From the NCBI GenBank assembly GCA_000746585.2, contig CP009217.2, forward strand, positions 810,662-874,661: a DNA stretch of 64,000 nucleotides, read 5' to 3'. The position numbers and the translations under genes were made by a program. Numbering within the stretch: position 1 is the stretch's first letter; every line of letters starts with the position of its first letter. Below the pieces are notes generated by a model. That model made no database searches, had not been told where the DNA came from, and worked only from the letters and a program-made list of their open reading frames with translations. This DNA comes from Rickettsiales bacterium Ac37b (GTDB lineage: Bacteria > Pseudomonadota > Alphaproteobacteria > Rickettsiales > Arcanibacteraceae). Of this stretch, positions 50,193-60,470 are shown one piece after another.

Positions 50193-52053
50193 ATTGTCTT
50201 AAATATATTATCAAAGTTGTTATTGCAGCTGGAGTAATACCAGGTATACGTCTTGCATCTCCTATATTTTTAGGTTGATAATTTATAAATTTCTCTACAA
50301 CTTCATTAGATAAACTCTTAATTATTTTATAATTAAAATTATTTGGTATTAATAAACTTTCTTCTTTTCTAAATAATTCTATATCTTCATCTTGACGCTT
50401 TATATAAAACAAATATTTTGCTTCAATTTCCAATTGCTCCTGAATATCATCGCTAAAATGTGCTATTTCCTGCCATATATCTACAATATTTTTTATTGAA
50501 ATATTAGGATGACTTAATATTTCAAAAGCATTTCTTATTCTACCATCTTGACTTATATTAATATTATAATTTTTAAGCTTATTAGGGGTAAGAGAAAGAA
50601 CTCGCATTTTATCTTTTGCTTCAACTAACTTAGCTTTTTTATTTTCAAAATTTTCCTGCCTTGCTTTACTAATACATCCCACCAGAATACCTTTATCAGT
50701 TAATCTAAGATCTGCATTATCCGGACGCATAGTTAATCTATATTCTGCTCTTGAAGTAAACATTCTGTAAGGCTCATTTGTACCTAGATGTATTAGATCA
50801 TCTATCATAACTCCTATATAAGCCTCTGTTCTATCTAACACAAAATCTCCTTTACCCGCAAGAGAAGCTGCTGCATTTATGCCAGCTATAATGCCTTGCC
50901 CAGCCGCCTCTTCATATCCAGTAGTGCCATTAATTTGGCCAGCTAAATATAAACCATTTATACGCTTAGTTTCTAAAGTTGCCTTCAATTCTCTAGGATC
51001 TACAAAATCATATTCTATTGCATATCCAGGCCTAATCATTAAAGCTTTTTCCAATCCAGGAATAGATTTTAATAATTCTAATTGAATTTCTTCTGGCAAG
51101 GAGGTTGAAATACCATTTGGATATATAGTATGATCATTTAAACCTTCTGGTTCTAAAAAAATCTGATGCTGTTCTTTATTACTAAAGCGCACTATCTTAT
51201 CTTCAATAGATGGACAATATCTAGGTCCTCTACTTTCTATTTGCCCTGAATACATAGGAGAATTATGTAAATTCTGCTTTATAATTTGGTGAGTTTTTGA
51301 TGTAGTATGAGTTATATAACAACTAACTTGCGGAATGTGTATTGTATCTGTCATGGTAGAAAATGGTTTTGGAGGATTATCACCCTTTTGTTCTTCCAAT
51401 TGGTTCCAATCTATTGTCTTACCATCTAAACGAGGAGGAGTGCCTGTTTTTAATCTAGACAAATTAAAGCCTGCTTTTAACAAAAATAAAGACAATCCTT
51501 GAGATGGAGGCTCTCCTATTCTACCAGCAGATGTTTTTTTACTACCTATATGAATTAACCCTCTTAAAAAGGTACCTGTAGTTAAAATAATTTTTTGAGC
51601 AAAAATCTTTACATTATCGTTTAAAATCACTCCAATAGCTTTATTATTATTTAAGATAATATCTTCTACAGATGCTTCTTTTATAGTAAGATTAGATTGA
51701 TTAAACAGCTCTTCTTGCATCGCATGACGATATAATTTTCTGTCTGCTTGAGCTCTTGGCCCCCTAACAGCTGGACCTTTACTATTATTTAATATTTTAT
51801 AATGTATTCCAGCTTTATCAATTACCCTAGCCATCAATCCATCTAGAGCATCTATTTCTTTTACTATAATTCCTTTGGCCACCCCTCCAATAGCTGGGTT
51901 ACATGACATTTCACCAAGGTTAGAATATTTTAAAGTAATAAGCAAGGTGGCTGCCCCCATACGTGCAGCAGCAGCTGCCGCTTCACAACCCGCATGACCT
52001 CCTCCTATTACTATTATATCATAGTTATATTGTTCCACGTGAAACACTCTCAA
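50182..52053 (-). CDS. mnmG: tRNA uridine 5-carboxymethylaminomethyl modification enzyme MnmG
   Basis: FAD protein that, with MnmE, modifies the wobble uridine of several tRNAs. 623 residues: [19 protein letters not shown] (16-34), [66 protein letters not shown] and [18 protein letters not shown]. No ATG is available at the start; TTG at 52053 or GTG at 52047 must be used. The N-terminus [11 protein letters not shown] is coded across the second parS site. Confidence 0.97.
   Translation of the reverse strand: MRVFHVEQYNYDIIVIGGGHAGCEAAAAAARMGAATLLITLKYSNLGEMSCNPAIGGVAKGIIVKEIDALDGLMARVIDKAGIHYKILNNSKGPAVRGPRAQADRKLYRHAMQEELFNQSNLTIKEASVEDIILNNNKAIGVILNDNVKIFAQKIILTTGTFLRGLIHIGSKKTSAGRIGEPPSQGLSLFLLKAGFNLSRLKTGTPPRLDGKTIDWNQLEEQKGDNPPKPFSTMTDTIHIPQVSCYITHTTSKTHQIIKQNLHNSPMYSGQIESRGPRYCPSIEDKIVRFSNKEQHQIFLEPEGLNDHTIYPNGISTSLPEEIQLELLKSIPGLEKALMIRPGYAIEYDFVDPRELKATLETKRINGLYLAGQINGTTGYEEAAGQGIIAGINAAASLAGKGDFVLDRTEAYIGVMIDDLIHLGTNEPYRMFTSRAEYRLTMRPDNADLRLTDKGILVGCISKARQENFENKKAKLVEAKDKMRVLSLTPNKLKNYNINISQDGRIRNAFEILSHPNISIKNIVDIWQEIAHFSDDIQEQLEIEAKYLFYIKRQDEDIELFRKEESLLIPNNFNYKIIKSLSNEVVEKFINYQPKNIGDARRIPGITPAAITTLIIYLRQYGI
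52031..52046. promoter_or_regulatory. Second parS-like site at the mnmG start
   Basis: TGTTCCACGTGAAACA, one mismatch from the parS consensus and about 1.9 kb from the first site. It covers codons 3-7 of mnmG (VFHVE). Confidence 0.85.
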
Positions 52054-52847
52054 TATTTATTTTTTATAGTCTTTTCTCTTAATTTAGCTAATCTTATAAA
52101 TCTAGAAAACGCATATATCATGCTGTCAATAAAACCATCAATACCGTAAATAAAATATCTGCGCAATAAATAAAATTTTATAAACACCATCCAGAACTCT
52201 ATTAATACCCTTATTGGATTTATTTTTCTACCTTTTTTTAAATCTTCTTCAACTTGAATATTAGTATAAAAATTAATTTTATCCATCATTTGCTGTATAG
52301 ATCTAAAAGATCTATGCCAAATTACATTTTTTAACTCTAAAGGACTAACTTCCATTTTTTTGTTTAATTTTACAGAATCACGATATAAACTTGATAAATC
52401 CCCGTAGCAAAATCCTGCTATTTCGATATTATAAAATCTAATAACCTTATTTCTAGGGGCAATTTTACAAAGAAATTTCTTTTTAAATCTGTGCACCATT
52501 ACTACATTTATATAATAAGCGCTTGGAGTTAAAGTATTTTTGGAAAATAATAAAAACACTTCCTCTTTTAAGTTCTCTGAAAACTCTTCATCTGCATCAA
52601 TATTAATTATCCATTTATTTCTACATAAAGATTCACCAAATATCTTTTGATTTACATATCCAGACCATTCATTATATACAACCCTAGCTCCTAAATTTGT
52701 AGCAATTTCTACAGTTTTATCCTGACTGCCACTATCAATAACTATAACTTCGTCTATCCAATCTACTAAGCTTTTAATTGCTGTACCAATAAAATCTTGT
52801 TCGTTCTTAGCTATAATAAAGGCAGAAATAGGCAACTTTATTTTCAT
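52050..52847 (-). CDS. Glycosyltransferase family 2, WaaE/KdtX-like
   Basis: GT-A fold inverting transferase of 265 residues: [47 protein letters not shown] and [19 protein letters not shown] (D-x-D metal motif). The C-terminal part ([39 protein letters not shown]) matches the WaaE/KdtX group that adds sugars to the lipopolysaccharide core. It overlaps the preceding transferase gene and mnmG. Confidence 0.85.
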   Translation of the reverse strand: MKIKLPISAFIIAKNEQDFIGTAIKSLVDWIDEVIVIDSGSQDKTVEIATNLGARVVYNEWSGYVNQKIFGESLCRNKWIINIDADEEFSENLKEEVFLLFSKNTLTPSAYYINVVMVHRFKKKFLCKIAPRNKVIRFYNIEIAGFCYGDLSSLYRDSVKLNKKMEVSPLELKNVIWHRSFRSIQQMMDKINFYTNIQVEEDLKKGRKINPIRVLIEFWMVFIKFYLLRRYFIYGIDGFIDSMIYAFSRFIRLAKLREKTIKNKY

Positions 52848-54001
52848 TTAAGGAGCTTTTTATAAATGTTAATTGTTTTATTACACATCATTTCTACAGA
52901 AAAATTATCCCTAATATGATTACGAGCTGCTTCACTAATAATATCTTTTTCACGTGGAGCTAATTTTAAAACTTTTTCAATAGTTTGGTATAATATCTCT
53001 GCATCATCATGCGGTACAAGCCAACCTGTTTTTCCATGTAAGACAGTTTCACATGCACCACCCAAATTTGTAGCAATAACCATTCTGCCCATAGCTTGCG
53101 CCTCCGTTACCACTCTACCAAAAGCCTCAGGCTCAATTGAAGCCGAAATTACAATATCAGCTAACATATATAAAGCAGGCATATCTAAAACATTATTTAT
53201 TATAGCAACTTCATGGTTAAGACCATATTCCGCTATAGTACGCTTTATTTCTTTTCTATAGCTTACATGCCCTTTATCACTTCCTACAAAAATACATGCA
53301 AAACTATTTGCAGGCAATCGCCTTAAAGCCTGTAATAGGTATAAATGTCCTTTCCAACGCGTAATTCTTGCTGGTAACAAGATTAATGGCTTATCTAACT
53401 GAATATTCAATTTTTTTGCCATTTGCATTATTCTATGTTCATTTATGGTGTTAGGATCAAAATATGATAAATCCACTCCTCTATGAATTACTTTAATATT
53501 TTTTTCCTCAACTATATAATTTCTCTTAATATGATCATCAATATAATTTGAAACAGCTATAATATATTGGCCCTTAGTCATAATGGCATTGTAAGCACGT
53601 TTTATAAAATTTGTAATTTTATACACCCCGTGAAAAGTAGTAATAAAATTACAACCGGTCCTACGTGCAGCTAAATATGCACTCCATGCAGGTGCTCTTG
53701 ATCTTGCATGTATAATTTGTATATTATATTCTTTGATGATTGATGCTAGTAATTTGCTATTTTTGTATATTACAAAAGGATTTTTACTTTCCAAAGACAT
53801 TTTTATGTGAGTTGCACCCATCTGATATAAGGCCGAAATCATAGGTCCTCCTGCAGACACAACATAAGCTCTATAGCCATTTTTAATTAGTGCTTCTGTA
53901 ATCTCAATGGTCCCTCGCTCTACCCCACCTGAAATTAAGGCTGGTAAAACTTGCAAAATTCCTGTTTTATGGTAAGAATCTTTATTTGAATTATTTATCA
54001 T
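52844..54001 (-). CDS. Glycosyltransferase, GT4-like
   Basis: A 385-residue GT-B transferase: LQVLPALISGGVERGTIEI, IHARSRAPAWSAYLAAR, VDLSYFDPN, PARITRWKGHLYLLQAL, and EPEAFGRVVTEAQAMGR (E-x7-E motif), then GGACETVLHGKTGWLV. Most like lipopolysaccharide-type transferases. Paired with the GT2 gene by a 4-bp overlap, which suggests that the two act on the same glycan. Its start faces the alpha/beta hydrolase gene. Confidence 0.88.
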   Translation of the reverse strand: MINNSNKDSYHKTGILQVLPALISGGVERGTIEITEALIKNGYRAYVVSAGGPMISALYQMGATHIKMSLESKNPFVIYKNSKLLASIIKEYNIQIIHARSRAPAWSAYLAARRTGCNFITTFHGVYKITNFIKRAYNAIMTKGQYIIAVSNYIDDHIKRNYIVEEKNIKVIHRGVDLSYFDPNTINEHRIMQMAKKLNIQLDKPLILLPARITRWKGHLYLLQALRRLPANSFACIFVGSDKGHVSYRKEIKRTIAEYGLNHEVAIINNVLDMPALYMLADIVISASIEPEAFGRVVTEAQAMGRMVIATNLGGACETVLHGKTGWLVPHDDAEILYQTIEKVLKLAPREKDIISEAARNHIRDNFSVEMMCNKTINIYKKLLK

Positions 54002-54024
54002 ATTTCTTCTTTTATGAGCTTAAA

Positions 54025-54807
54025 ATGAATATAGCTTTTAATGTTCAAAAACTTTTACTTAGTAATAATAATTATATTGCTTATAGCAAAATAAATAGCA
54101 AAACTCAAAATGAATTACCAGGAATAATTTTTTTTTCTGGATTTAATTCCAATATGCAAGGTACCAAAGCTAGAAATTTAACTGAATATTGTCAAAATAA
54201 CAATTATAATTTTATTAAATTCGATTATTTAGGACATGGGCTATCTTCAGGGATTTTTCATGAATGTACTATAGGGATATGGCTTGAAAACTGCCTTTCT
54301 ATTATTGATAACCTTACTACAGATAAACATATCTTTATTGGTTCAAGCATGGGAGGGTGGCTAGCTTTACTTGCTTCTATACTTAGACCAGAAAAAGTTG
54401 CTGGTATTATATGTATTGCTGCAGCTCCAGACTTTACAGAAAATTTAATTTGGAATACTTTAAGTCTTGAAGAAAAAAATAAACTTCAAACTCAAGGTAT
54501 AATCAAATTGTCTTCGAATTATTGTGAAGGAGAATATGAAATTTCTCTAAAATTAATAGAAGAAGCAAGAGAGCATTTGATTTTAAATAAACCTTTAGAT
54601 ATTAAATGTCCTATTTACTTATTACATGGGATGGCAGATAAAGATGTACCCTATAATTTTTCGCTAGATTTAGTAAATTCAATCTCCTCTCAAGATATAA
54701 CAGTAAAATTAGTAAAAGATGCTGGACATGGCATGTCTACTAAAGTAAATTTATATTTACTCTATAATACCATTAATGAATTAATAACCAAAATTACAAA
54801 TAAATAA
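54025..54807 (+). CDS. Alpha/beta hydrolase
   Basis: A 260-residue serine hydrolase: FFSGFNSNMQGTKA (oxyanion region), YLGHGLSSG, nucleophile elbow GSSMGGW, acid in HGMADKDVP, His in DAGHGMS. It resembles small acyl-protein or palmitoyl-type thioesterases and other proteobacterial alpha/beta hydrolases; substrate unknown. ATG at 54025 is preferred over one 39 bp upstream that would overlap the opposing gene. pgeF starts 1 bp after it. Confidence 0.8.
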   Translation: MNIAFNVQKLLLSNNNYIAYSKINSKTQNELPGIIFFSGFNSNMQGTKARNLTEYCQNNNYNFIKFDYLGHGLSSGIFHECTIGIWLENCLSIIDNLTTDKHIFIGSSMGGWLALLASILRPEKVAGIICIAAAPDFTENLIWNTLSLEEKNKLQTQGIIKLSSNYCEGEYEISLKLIEEAREHLILNKPLDIKCPIYLLHGMADKDVPYNFSLDLVNSISSQDITVKLVKDAGHGMSTKVNLYLLYNTINELITKITNK

Positions 54808-54808
54808 A

Positions 54809-55573
54809 ATGTATAAAATAACTTCTTCAGAATTCTCTAAATTATCTCATATAAGCCATGCTTTTTTTACAAGAAATATTCCTAGTAATTCTAATATTTA
54901 TATAGACAAAACTTCTGATAATACGCTTAAGCCACAAATTGAACATAATAAGCAAATTATTGCCTCTATGTTTAATCAGCCTTCAAGCAACTTATGTATT
55001 CTCAAACAAGTACATGGAAATAAGGTAATCACTACTAACTATGTTTGGCCAACAGGCTCAGAGCCAGAAGCTGATGCTATTATTACCTCAACACCAAATA
55101 TTTTACTTGCAATCATGACAGCTGATTGCTGCCCTCTTCTGTTTGCTGACTATAATCAAAATATAATAGCTGCAGCACATGCAGGGTGGCGTGGAGCAAA
55201 AGAAGGGATACTTGAGCATACCGTTCAAGATATGCTAAAATTAGGTGCGAAATTAGAGGATATTAAAGTGGTAATAGGACCATGCATCCATCAAAATTCT
55301 TATGAAATTGGACCAGAGTTTTATCAACTATTTATGGATGAATCTAAGCTAAATTCTCAATTTTTTATTACCTCACCTAAAGCAAATTATTTTAAATTTG
55401 ACTTACCAGGTTATGTTACGAATAAATTGCAATTATTAGGAATTAATGCTATTAGTAACATTAATCGTAACACTTTTGCTGAGACAGAACATTTTTTCAG
55501 TTATAGGCGTCATACATTAAGTAATGATATTAATGATAAAGGCAGCCTTTTGTCCGTTATCACTTTGAAATAA
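54809..55573 (+). CDS. pgeF: Peptidoglycan editing factor PgeF (laccase domain)
   Basis: A 254-residue member of the YfiH family; members act as purine nucleoside phosphorylases/deaminases and, in E. coli, keep peptidoglycan free of wrong amino acids. Metal-site motifs: LKQVHGNKV, ADCCPLLFAD, AAHAGWRGAKEGI, GPCIHQNSYEIG and FFSYRRHT. Directly downstream of the alpha/beta hydrolase and 16 bp before ccmC. Confidence 0.9.
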   Translation: MYKITSSEFSKLSHISHAFFTRNIPSNSNIYIDKTSDNTLKPQIEHNKQIIASMFNQPSSNLCILKQVHGNKVITTNYVWPTGSEPEADAIITSTPNILLAIMTADCCPLLFADYNQNIIAAAHAGWRGAKEGILEHTVQDMLKLGAKLEDIKVVIGPCIHQNSYEIGPEFYQLFMDESKLNSQFFITSPKANYFKFDLPGYVTNKLQLLGINAISNINRNTFAETEHFFSYRRHTLSNDINDKGSLLSVITLK

Positions 55574-55588
55574 TTCTTAAATAATAAT

Positions 55589-56311
55589 ATGTTTAATATA
55601 ACAGCTAATTTTTTAAAGCCTGCTAACCTCATAAAGTCATCATCTATATATATAAAATGGCTATCAACTTTAACTTTGATATTCACGGTAATTGGGTTAT
55701 ATTATGCTTTTTTTAATTCTCCAGATGACTATCAGCAAGGTAGTGCCATAAAAATAATGTATATACATGTGCCTGCTGCTTGGTTATCCATGTTAATTTA
55801 TACTATATTAACCTTAAATAGTATATTATATTTAATATATCGTAATCCTATCTATGATTTAATTGCTAAATCAATTGTAATAATAGGTGCTATTTTTACA
55901 TTTATCACCCTTCTTACAGGAGCATTATGGGGGAAACCTATATGGGGAACATGGTGGGTATGGGATGCCAGATTAACTTCAGTATTAGTTTTATTTTTTC
56001 TATATCTTTCTTATATAGTATTACATTACAATTTTGAAGTTAGAGAAAATAGTGCCATGCCCTGTGCAATTCTTGCTATTGTTGGGTGTATCAATATACC
56101 TATAATAAAATTTTCAGTAAATTTTTGGCATACACTTCATCAACCAGCTACTGTTTTTAGGATTGATAGCCTACATATACATTATTCTATGCTTATACCT
56201 TTACTACTAATGTTTTTAGGATATTTATGCTTTTTCTTATTAATCAGCACTATTAGACTTAAAACTTTATTATTAAATAAAAAAATTACCCGTTTACAAA
56301 AAGGGTATTAA
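55589..56311 (+). CDS. ccmC: Heme exporter protein CcmC
   Basis: Inner-membrane heme-handling protein of the cytochrome c maturation system; it loads heme onto CcmE. 240 residues with six membrane segments, YIHVPAAWLSM with a conserved His (60), the tryptophan motif IWGTWWVWDARLTS (~118-131), and FWHTLHQPATVF with the second His. Other ccm genes are not in the window. Confidence 0.95.
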   Translation: MFNITANFLKPANLIKSSSIYIKWLSTLTLIFTVIGLYYAFFNSPDDYQQGSAIKIMYIHVPAAWLSMLIYTILTLNSILYLIYRNPIYDLIAKSIVIIGAIFTFITLLTGALWGKPIWGTWWVWDARLTSVLVLFFLYLSYIVLHYNFEVRENSAMPCAILAIVGCINIPIIKFSVNFWHTLHQPATVFRIDSLHIHYSMLIPLLLMFLGYLCFFLLISTIRLKTLLLNKKITRLQKGY

Positions 56312-56412
56312 ATTATAAAAGTAGTGTAATTTTTACTAAATAATCATATAAGTAATATTAGGTTAAGATATTATAGATAATTTATTTATTTAAAACCAGA
56401 GATAACATCTGC

Positions 56413-56434
56413 AAATTCAAATGTTTTCACTATA
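56413..56434. repeat. Solo right end of a palindromic element (remnant)
   Basis: The sequence from AAATTCAAATGTTTTCAC to TATA resembles the right ends of the composite elements (ATTCAAATGTTTTTATAG near 27421, TTCAAATCAATTTACTATA at 4255 and 11383). No left arm is seen. It lies in the 179-bp gap between ccmC and fdxA. Confidence 0.35.
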
Positions 56435-56490
56435 TATAAAATATCTATCACTTAATTCTAAAATGGTATAATATTAGAAGGTTTAATAAA

Positions 56491-56826
56491 ATGACTTATG
56501 TTGTAACCGAGGCATGCATTAAATGCAAATATACAGATTGTGTAGAGGTTTGTCCTGTAGATTGTTTTTATGAAGGTGAAAATATGCTAGTTATTAATCC
56601 TGATGAATGTATTGACTGTGGAGTATGTGAACCAGAATGTCCGATTGAAGCTATTATTCCAGATACCGATACAGATAAGTCAGTAAAATGGTTAGAAATA
56701 AATAAAGAATATTCTGCAAAGTGGCCTAACATTAATAATCGTAAAGATCCTTTACCAGAAGCTGAAGAATTTAAAAATAAAAAAGATAAATTTGATCAAT
56801 TTTTTAGTCCTAAGTCAGGTGGATAG
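56491..56826 (+). CDS. fdxA: Ferredoxin FdxA (7Fe type)
   Basis: A 111-residue ferredoxin with Cys at 9, 12, 17, 21 and 25 and again at 40, 43, 46 and 50. The sequence [20 protein letters not shown] then [17 protein letters not shown] fits one 3Fe-4S and one 4Fe-4S cluster. Typical alphaproteobacterial FdxA with a C-terminal tail of ~55 residues. The M48 protease starts 2 bp after it. Confidence 0.95.
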   Translation: MTYVVTEACIKCKYTDCVEVCPVDCFYEGENMLVINPDECIDCGVCEPECPIEAIIPDTDTDKSVKWLEINKEYSAKWPNINNRKDPLPEAEEFKNKKDKFDQFFSPKSGG

Positions 56827-56828
56827 TT

Positions 56829-58175
56829 TTGCTTAAAAAATTATGTTACATAATTTTTGTTTATATTTTCTTGCTATTATGTTTAGTGCAAAAGGCCTCC
56901 GCTATTGCGTTAATTACTGATGATGAGATTGAAAGCTCACTTAAAAAACTAGCTACACCCCTGTTACTGGCAGCTAATATAAATCCTAATAATATTTCTA
57001 TAAGGCTGGTTCAGGATAAATCTGCCAATGCTTTTGTCGCTGATAATAAAAATATTTTTTTAAATACAGGATTATTACTTGCCTTTTCCGATACTCCTGA
57101 AGCAATTTTAGGAATTCTAGCCCATGAAATAGGTCATATAAAGGCAGGACATTTATTACGAAATCAAGAAAAATTATCTCAAGTAAGAAAAGCAACTATC
57201 ACTAGCTTAATATTGGCTACTGCTGCTGCAGTAGCTGGAGGAAACCCCGATGGAGTAGCTGCTGCCGTGATAGGCTCATCCCATATAGGAGAACGTGAAA
57301 TGTTAAGGCATTCTCGTGAAAATGAGGAAACTGCCGATCAAATAGCAGTAACATTACTAAAAAAAATTAATATTTCTCCACAGGGATTAGTGAAGGTACT
57401 AGAGTATTTTAAACAAAGAGAATTAGCAAGCTATGATTCTATCAATCCATATACTCTTACTCATCCTATTAGTAGAGAGAGGCTAACTTTTATAAGAAAT
57501 TATCTTCATAATTTAAATTATTCGCCTGTTTCTATTTCGCCTGCAATAAAGGAGAGTTTTATGCGTTCAATGAAAAAATTAAAGGCTTTTTTAGAACCCT
57601 CTGATATAACCTTAAATTCTACTCCAAGTAATGATAGTATTAATGATATATACGCCCGTGCTATAGCTTTATTTAAACTACCTGATTTAAAGAAAGCCAT
57701 TAATTTAATGAAAATATTAACTACACGTGAACCAAATAACCCCTATTTTCTAGAATTTACAGGGCAAATCTTGTTTGAAAATGGCCATATTCAAGATTCT
57801 ATCAAATATTATGAAAATGCTCATAAATTATTACCTAAAGCTTTAGGTATAAAATTAGGCTTATCTATAGCATTAATAGCTTCTACAGATAATAATCACC
57901 ATATACACAACTCTGCTAATTTAAATCAAGCAATTAGTTACTTAAAGCAAGTTTTAGAACAAGAGGATGATAATTTATTAGCTTTAAGATCACTTGCTAT
58001 TGCTTACGGACGTCAAGGCCAAATTGGAATCGCTAATGCCATTCTAGCTAATATAGCCTTACTTAATGGTAATGCCCAAGAGGCTATAAAATTTGCAAAA
58101 TTAGCTAGTAATCAATTACCAAAAAATCATCCTTACATGTTTAAAGTAAAAGATATCCTTAATTCAGTTAAATAA
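56829..58175 (+). CDS. Periplasmic M48 zinc metalloprotease with TPR domain (BepA-like)
   Basis: A 448-residue predicted exported protein. Signal peptide YIIFVYIFLLLCLVQKASA (~7-25), M48 catalytic motif AHEIGHIKAGHLL (HEIGH 99-103), the family helix ENEETADQIAV that supplies the third zinc ligand, and a C-terminal TPR part (~285-448). This matches BepA/YfgC, which controls outer-membrane protein quality. TTG start with AGGTGG in the end of fdxA. Four bases between fdxA and this start imply co-transcription. Confidence 0.85.
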   Translation: MLKKLCYIIFVYIFLLLCLVQKASAIALITDDEIESSLKKLATPLLLAANINPNNISIRLVQDKSANAFVADNKNIFLNTGLLLAFSDTPEAILGILAHEIGHIKAGHLLRNQEKLSQVRKATITSLILATAAAVAGGNPDGVAAAVIGSSHIGEREMLRHSRENEETADQIAVTLLKKINISPQGLVKVLEYFKQRELASYDSINPYTLTHPISRERLTFIRNYLHNLNYSPVSISPAIKESFMRSMKKLKAFLEPSDITLNSTPSNDSINDIYARAIALFKLPDLKKAINLMKILTTREPNNPYFLEFTGQILFENGHIQDSIKYYENAHKLLPKALGIKLGLSIALIASTDNNHHIHNSANLNQAISYLKQVLEQEDDNLLALRSLAIAYGRQGQIGIANAILANIALLNGNAQEAIKFAKLASNQLPKNHPYMFKVKDILNSVK

Positions 58176-58177
58176 TT

Positions 58178-59380
58178 ATGACCATACTAAAATGCATAGG
58201 ATTAATGAGCGGTACATCTATGGATGGTATAGACGCTGTTTTACTCGAAACAGATGGAAAAACTTATACAAAACAATTATCTAGTCTATCCTTATCTTAT
58301 GACAATTCTTTTAGGTCATTATTAAAAGCTGCCGAATTAGTAGTTAGAAAGTACAAAGGTAACCTAGAATTAGCACAAGAAAATTATCAAAATTTATCAG
58401 ATATTATCGCTACTTCTACCATATCACATACGAAAATTGTAAAAAAACTGTTAGAAAAATCCTTATTTACTGCTAAAGAAATAGATGTAATTGGATATCA
58501 TGGACAATCTCTATATCATAATCCAGAAGAAAAAATTACTATATCTGTTGGATACAGCCAATTATTGGCAAATAATACTGGTATTCCTGTGGTTGCTAAC
58601 TTTCGTGAACGAGATGTAAAAAATGGAGGACAAGGGGCACCATTCGCCCCCATATATCATCAAGCACTTGCTATTCGAGATAAGCGTTTGCCTATAGCGG
58701 TTGTAAATTGTGGTGGCATTGCCAATGTCACTTTTATAAGGGACTCTAACCCAAATAATTTGATTGGCTTTGATACAGGACCAGGTAACGTACTAATAGA
58801 TCAATACATACGCAAATTTTCAAATAATACTGAATTTATGGATAAAGATGGAAAACATGGTAAATTAGGAAAAATGCACGATAATATCTTTAAAACACTA
58901 TATAATTCAGCTGTTGTCAAAAATAACGTTAACTATCTTAATAGCTATCCTCCTAAGTCCCTTGACTCTAGTAATTTTATTTTAACGGAAGAAATTTTTA
59001 CCTTAACTCCCCAAGATGCTTGTAGAACCCTTGCTGCGTTTACAGCATATATAATTGCAGAATGCACAAAATTTATTACTTTTCCGTCCCCTTTAACTTG
59101 GGTGATGTGTGGTGGAGGATTTAATAATCCTGTAATTGTTACAGAACTAAATAAATATATAAAAGAAAAATTAGGAGAACAAGCAAAAATAATAAAGGCA
59201 AGTTCTATAGGCTGGGATAGCCAATATATGGAGGCCGAAATATTTGCATATATCGCAGCTCGTACTATGCTTCAGTTACCTTCAAGTTTTCCTCAAATTA
59301 CTAACGTTAAATCCCCTACTATAGCTGGCGATATTTTTTTACCTCATGTAGATTTTTCCCATGATGTGAGTAAAATATAA
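58178..59380 (+). CDS. anmK: Anhydro-N-acetylmuramic acid kinase
   Basis: Phosphorylates and opens 1,6-anhydro-MurNAc in peptidoglycan recycling. 400 residues: LMSGTSMDGIDAVLLETDG (9-27), VIGYHGQSLYH, VVANFRERDVKNGGQGAPF, GFDTGPGNVLIDQ and VMCGGGFNNPVI. Two bp after the M48 protease gene. A functional wall-recycling route is therefore likely. Confidence 0.95.
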   Translation: MTILKCIGLMSGTSMDGIDAVLLETDGKTYTKQLSSLSLSYDNSFRSLLKAAELVVRKYKGNLELAQENYQNLSDIIATSTISHTKIVKKLLEKSLFTAKEIDVIGYHGQSLYHNPEEKITISVGYSQLLANNTGIPVVANFRERDVKNGGQGAPFAPIYHQALAIRDKRLPIAVVNCGGIANVTFIRDSNPNNLIGFDTGPGNVLIDQYIRKFSNNTEFMDKDGKHGKLGKMHDNIFKTLYNSAVVKNNVNYLNSYPPKSLDSSNFILTEEIFTLTPQDACRTLAAFTAYIIAECTKFITFPSPLTWVMCGGGFNNPVIVTELNKYIKEKLGEQAKIIKASSIGWDSQYMEAEIFAYIAARTMLQLPSSFPQITNVKSPTIAGDIFLPHVDFSHDVSKI

Positions 59381-59472
59381 AATCTCTGTAATATCAATAC
59401 TTGGAAATTTAATACTATCAATTTAGATAACTAGATCTTCCTTATCTCCCCTATCTAGATCTATCTCATATA

Positions 59473-59570
59473 CTATAGTTTTTCAGCTTCCTTAGCAGAT
59501 AGGAATGATGAGCAAATCCTACTTTTTGTTAGGTTAGCGAAGAGTGACGCATATACTAATTATAAGTTTA
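59473..59570. repeat. Palindromic element upstream of lipoprotein copy 1
   Basis: Contains ACTATAGTTTTTCAG at the left and the family core GGAATGATGAGCAAATCC, TACTTTTTGTTAGGTTAGCG and AGAGTGACGC. About 83 bp (59474-59556) reappear as the reverse complement at 60250-60333 with few differences. It lies in the 359-bp gap after anmK; the rest of the gap, AT-rich, holds the leader of the lipoprotein. Confidence 0.75.
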
Positions 59571-59738
59571 AAATATGTTATAAAAGTTAGTAATTAATTC
59601 AGGACAATTTTCCTAATTTAAGTTGAAAACCATAAATAATCAGTCTTGAATTATTCTAATAAATTTATTAAGCTAACTTAAAGTTTATTAAGGAAATTTT
59701 TGTTAAAACAAAACTAATAATTAAATAGGAGAAAATAA

Positions 59739-60138
59739 ATGAACTATTTATTAAAAATATCTTTAGTGTTAGGCTGTTTAGCATTATCATCTTGTGCAAC
59801 TGTATTTTCTGGTACTAAACAGAAAATAAATGTCGTAGCTGTAGATGCTACAACTCAGCAACCTCTATTAGATGTCTCTTGCCATGTCACTGATGGAACA
59901 GGAACATATTTACCAGTTCCTACCAATCCTGGTACTGTAAAAGTAACTAGAACAAGCAATGGTGTAACTCCTATATGTACGAAAGTTGGCTATACTCAGA
60001 AAAATTTTGGTGTAGGAAGTAGTTTCAATGCAGTTACTAGTTAATGTACTATTTTGGCCAGGTTTCATTGTAGATGCTGCTACTGGTGCCGTACATAAAG
60101 CTCCTTCACATATTACTGTCTTTATGGAAAGTAAGTAA
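59739..60138 (+). pseudogene. Small lipoprotein, copy 1 (frameshifted)
   Basis: Same gene as copy 2, with the same first 12 residues and most others matching. Signal peptide and lipobox LSSC (Cys19), then ATVFSGTKQKINVVAVDA and a short beta-rich domain. The reading frame stops early at 60044 (after SSFNAVTS) because one TA is missing near 60038 (ACTAGTT where ACTATAGTT would restore ITIVNVLFWPG). After the lesion the other frame continues VNVLFWPGFIVDAATGAVHK and ends MESK at 60138; the length is 400 nt against 402 in copy 2. Function unknown. Ribosome site GGAG precedes the ATG. Confidence 0.8.
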
Positions 60139-60156
60139 AAGATTTTATCAACCCTA

Positions 60157-60191
60157 TTAAGCTATCAGGATATTCTCTGCTGGTAGCTTAA
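60157..60191 (+). terminator. Hairpin after lipoprotein copy 1
   Basis: TTAAGCTATCAG (60157-60168) and CTGGTAGCTTAA (60180-60191) form a 12-bp stem with one G:U-type mismatch and loop GATATTCTCTG, followed by TTCTT. Confidence 0.7.
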
Positions 60192-60226
60192 TTCTTATAA
60201 TATTCTCAATATCATTATAATTTATT

Positions 60227-60334
60227 CTATAGTTTCTTGATTTGAATCAGCATATGCGTCACTCTTCGCTAACCTAACAAAAAGTAGATTTTGCTCATCA
60301 TTCCTATCTGATAAGGAAGCTACAAAAACTATAG
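60227..60334. repeat. Palindromic element in reverse orientation between the lipoprotein copies
   Basis: Terminal inverted repeats CTATAGTTT (60227-60235) and AAACTATAG (60326-60334). The 60250-60333 part is the reverse complement of 59474-59556, so copy 1 of the lipoprotein is bracketed by the two elements in opposite orientation. The remaining ~330-bp gap holds the leader of copy 2. Confidence 0.8.
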
Positions 60335-60470
60335 TCTTGGAAACATTATTAATACATCCTAAAAATAAATAACTATTCTTAAGTTTTATAACATATTTAT
60401 TAAAATAATTTGACTTTTATTAATAAATATTTTATAAACGCCAAATTAATAATTAAATATAGGTAAATAA

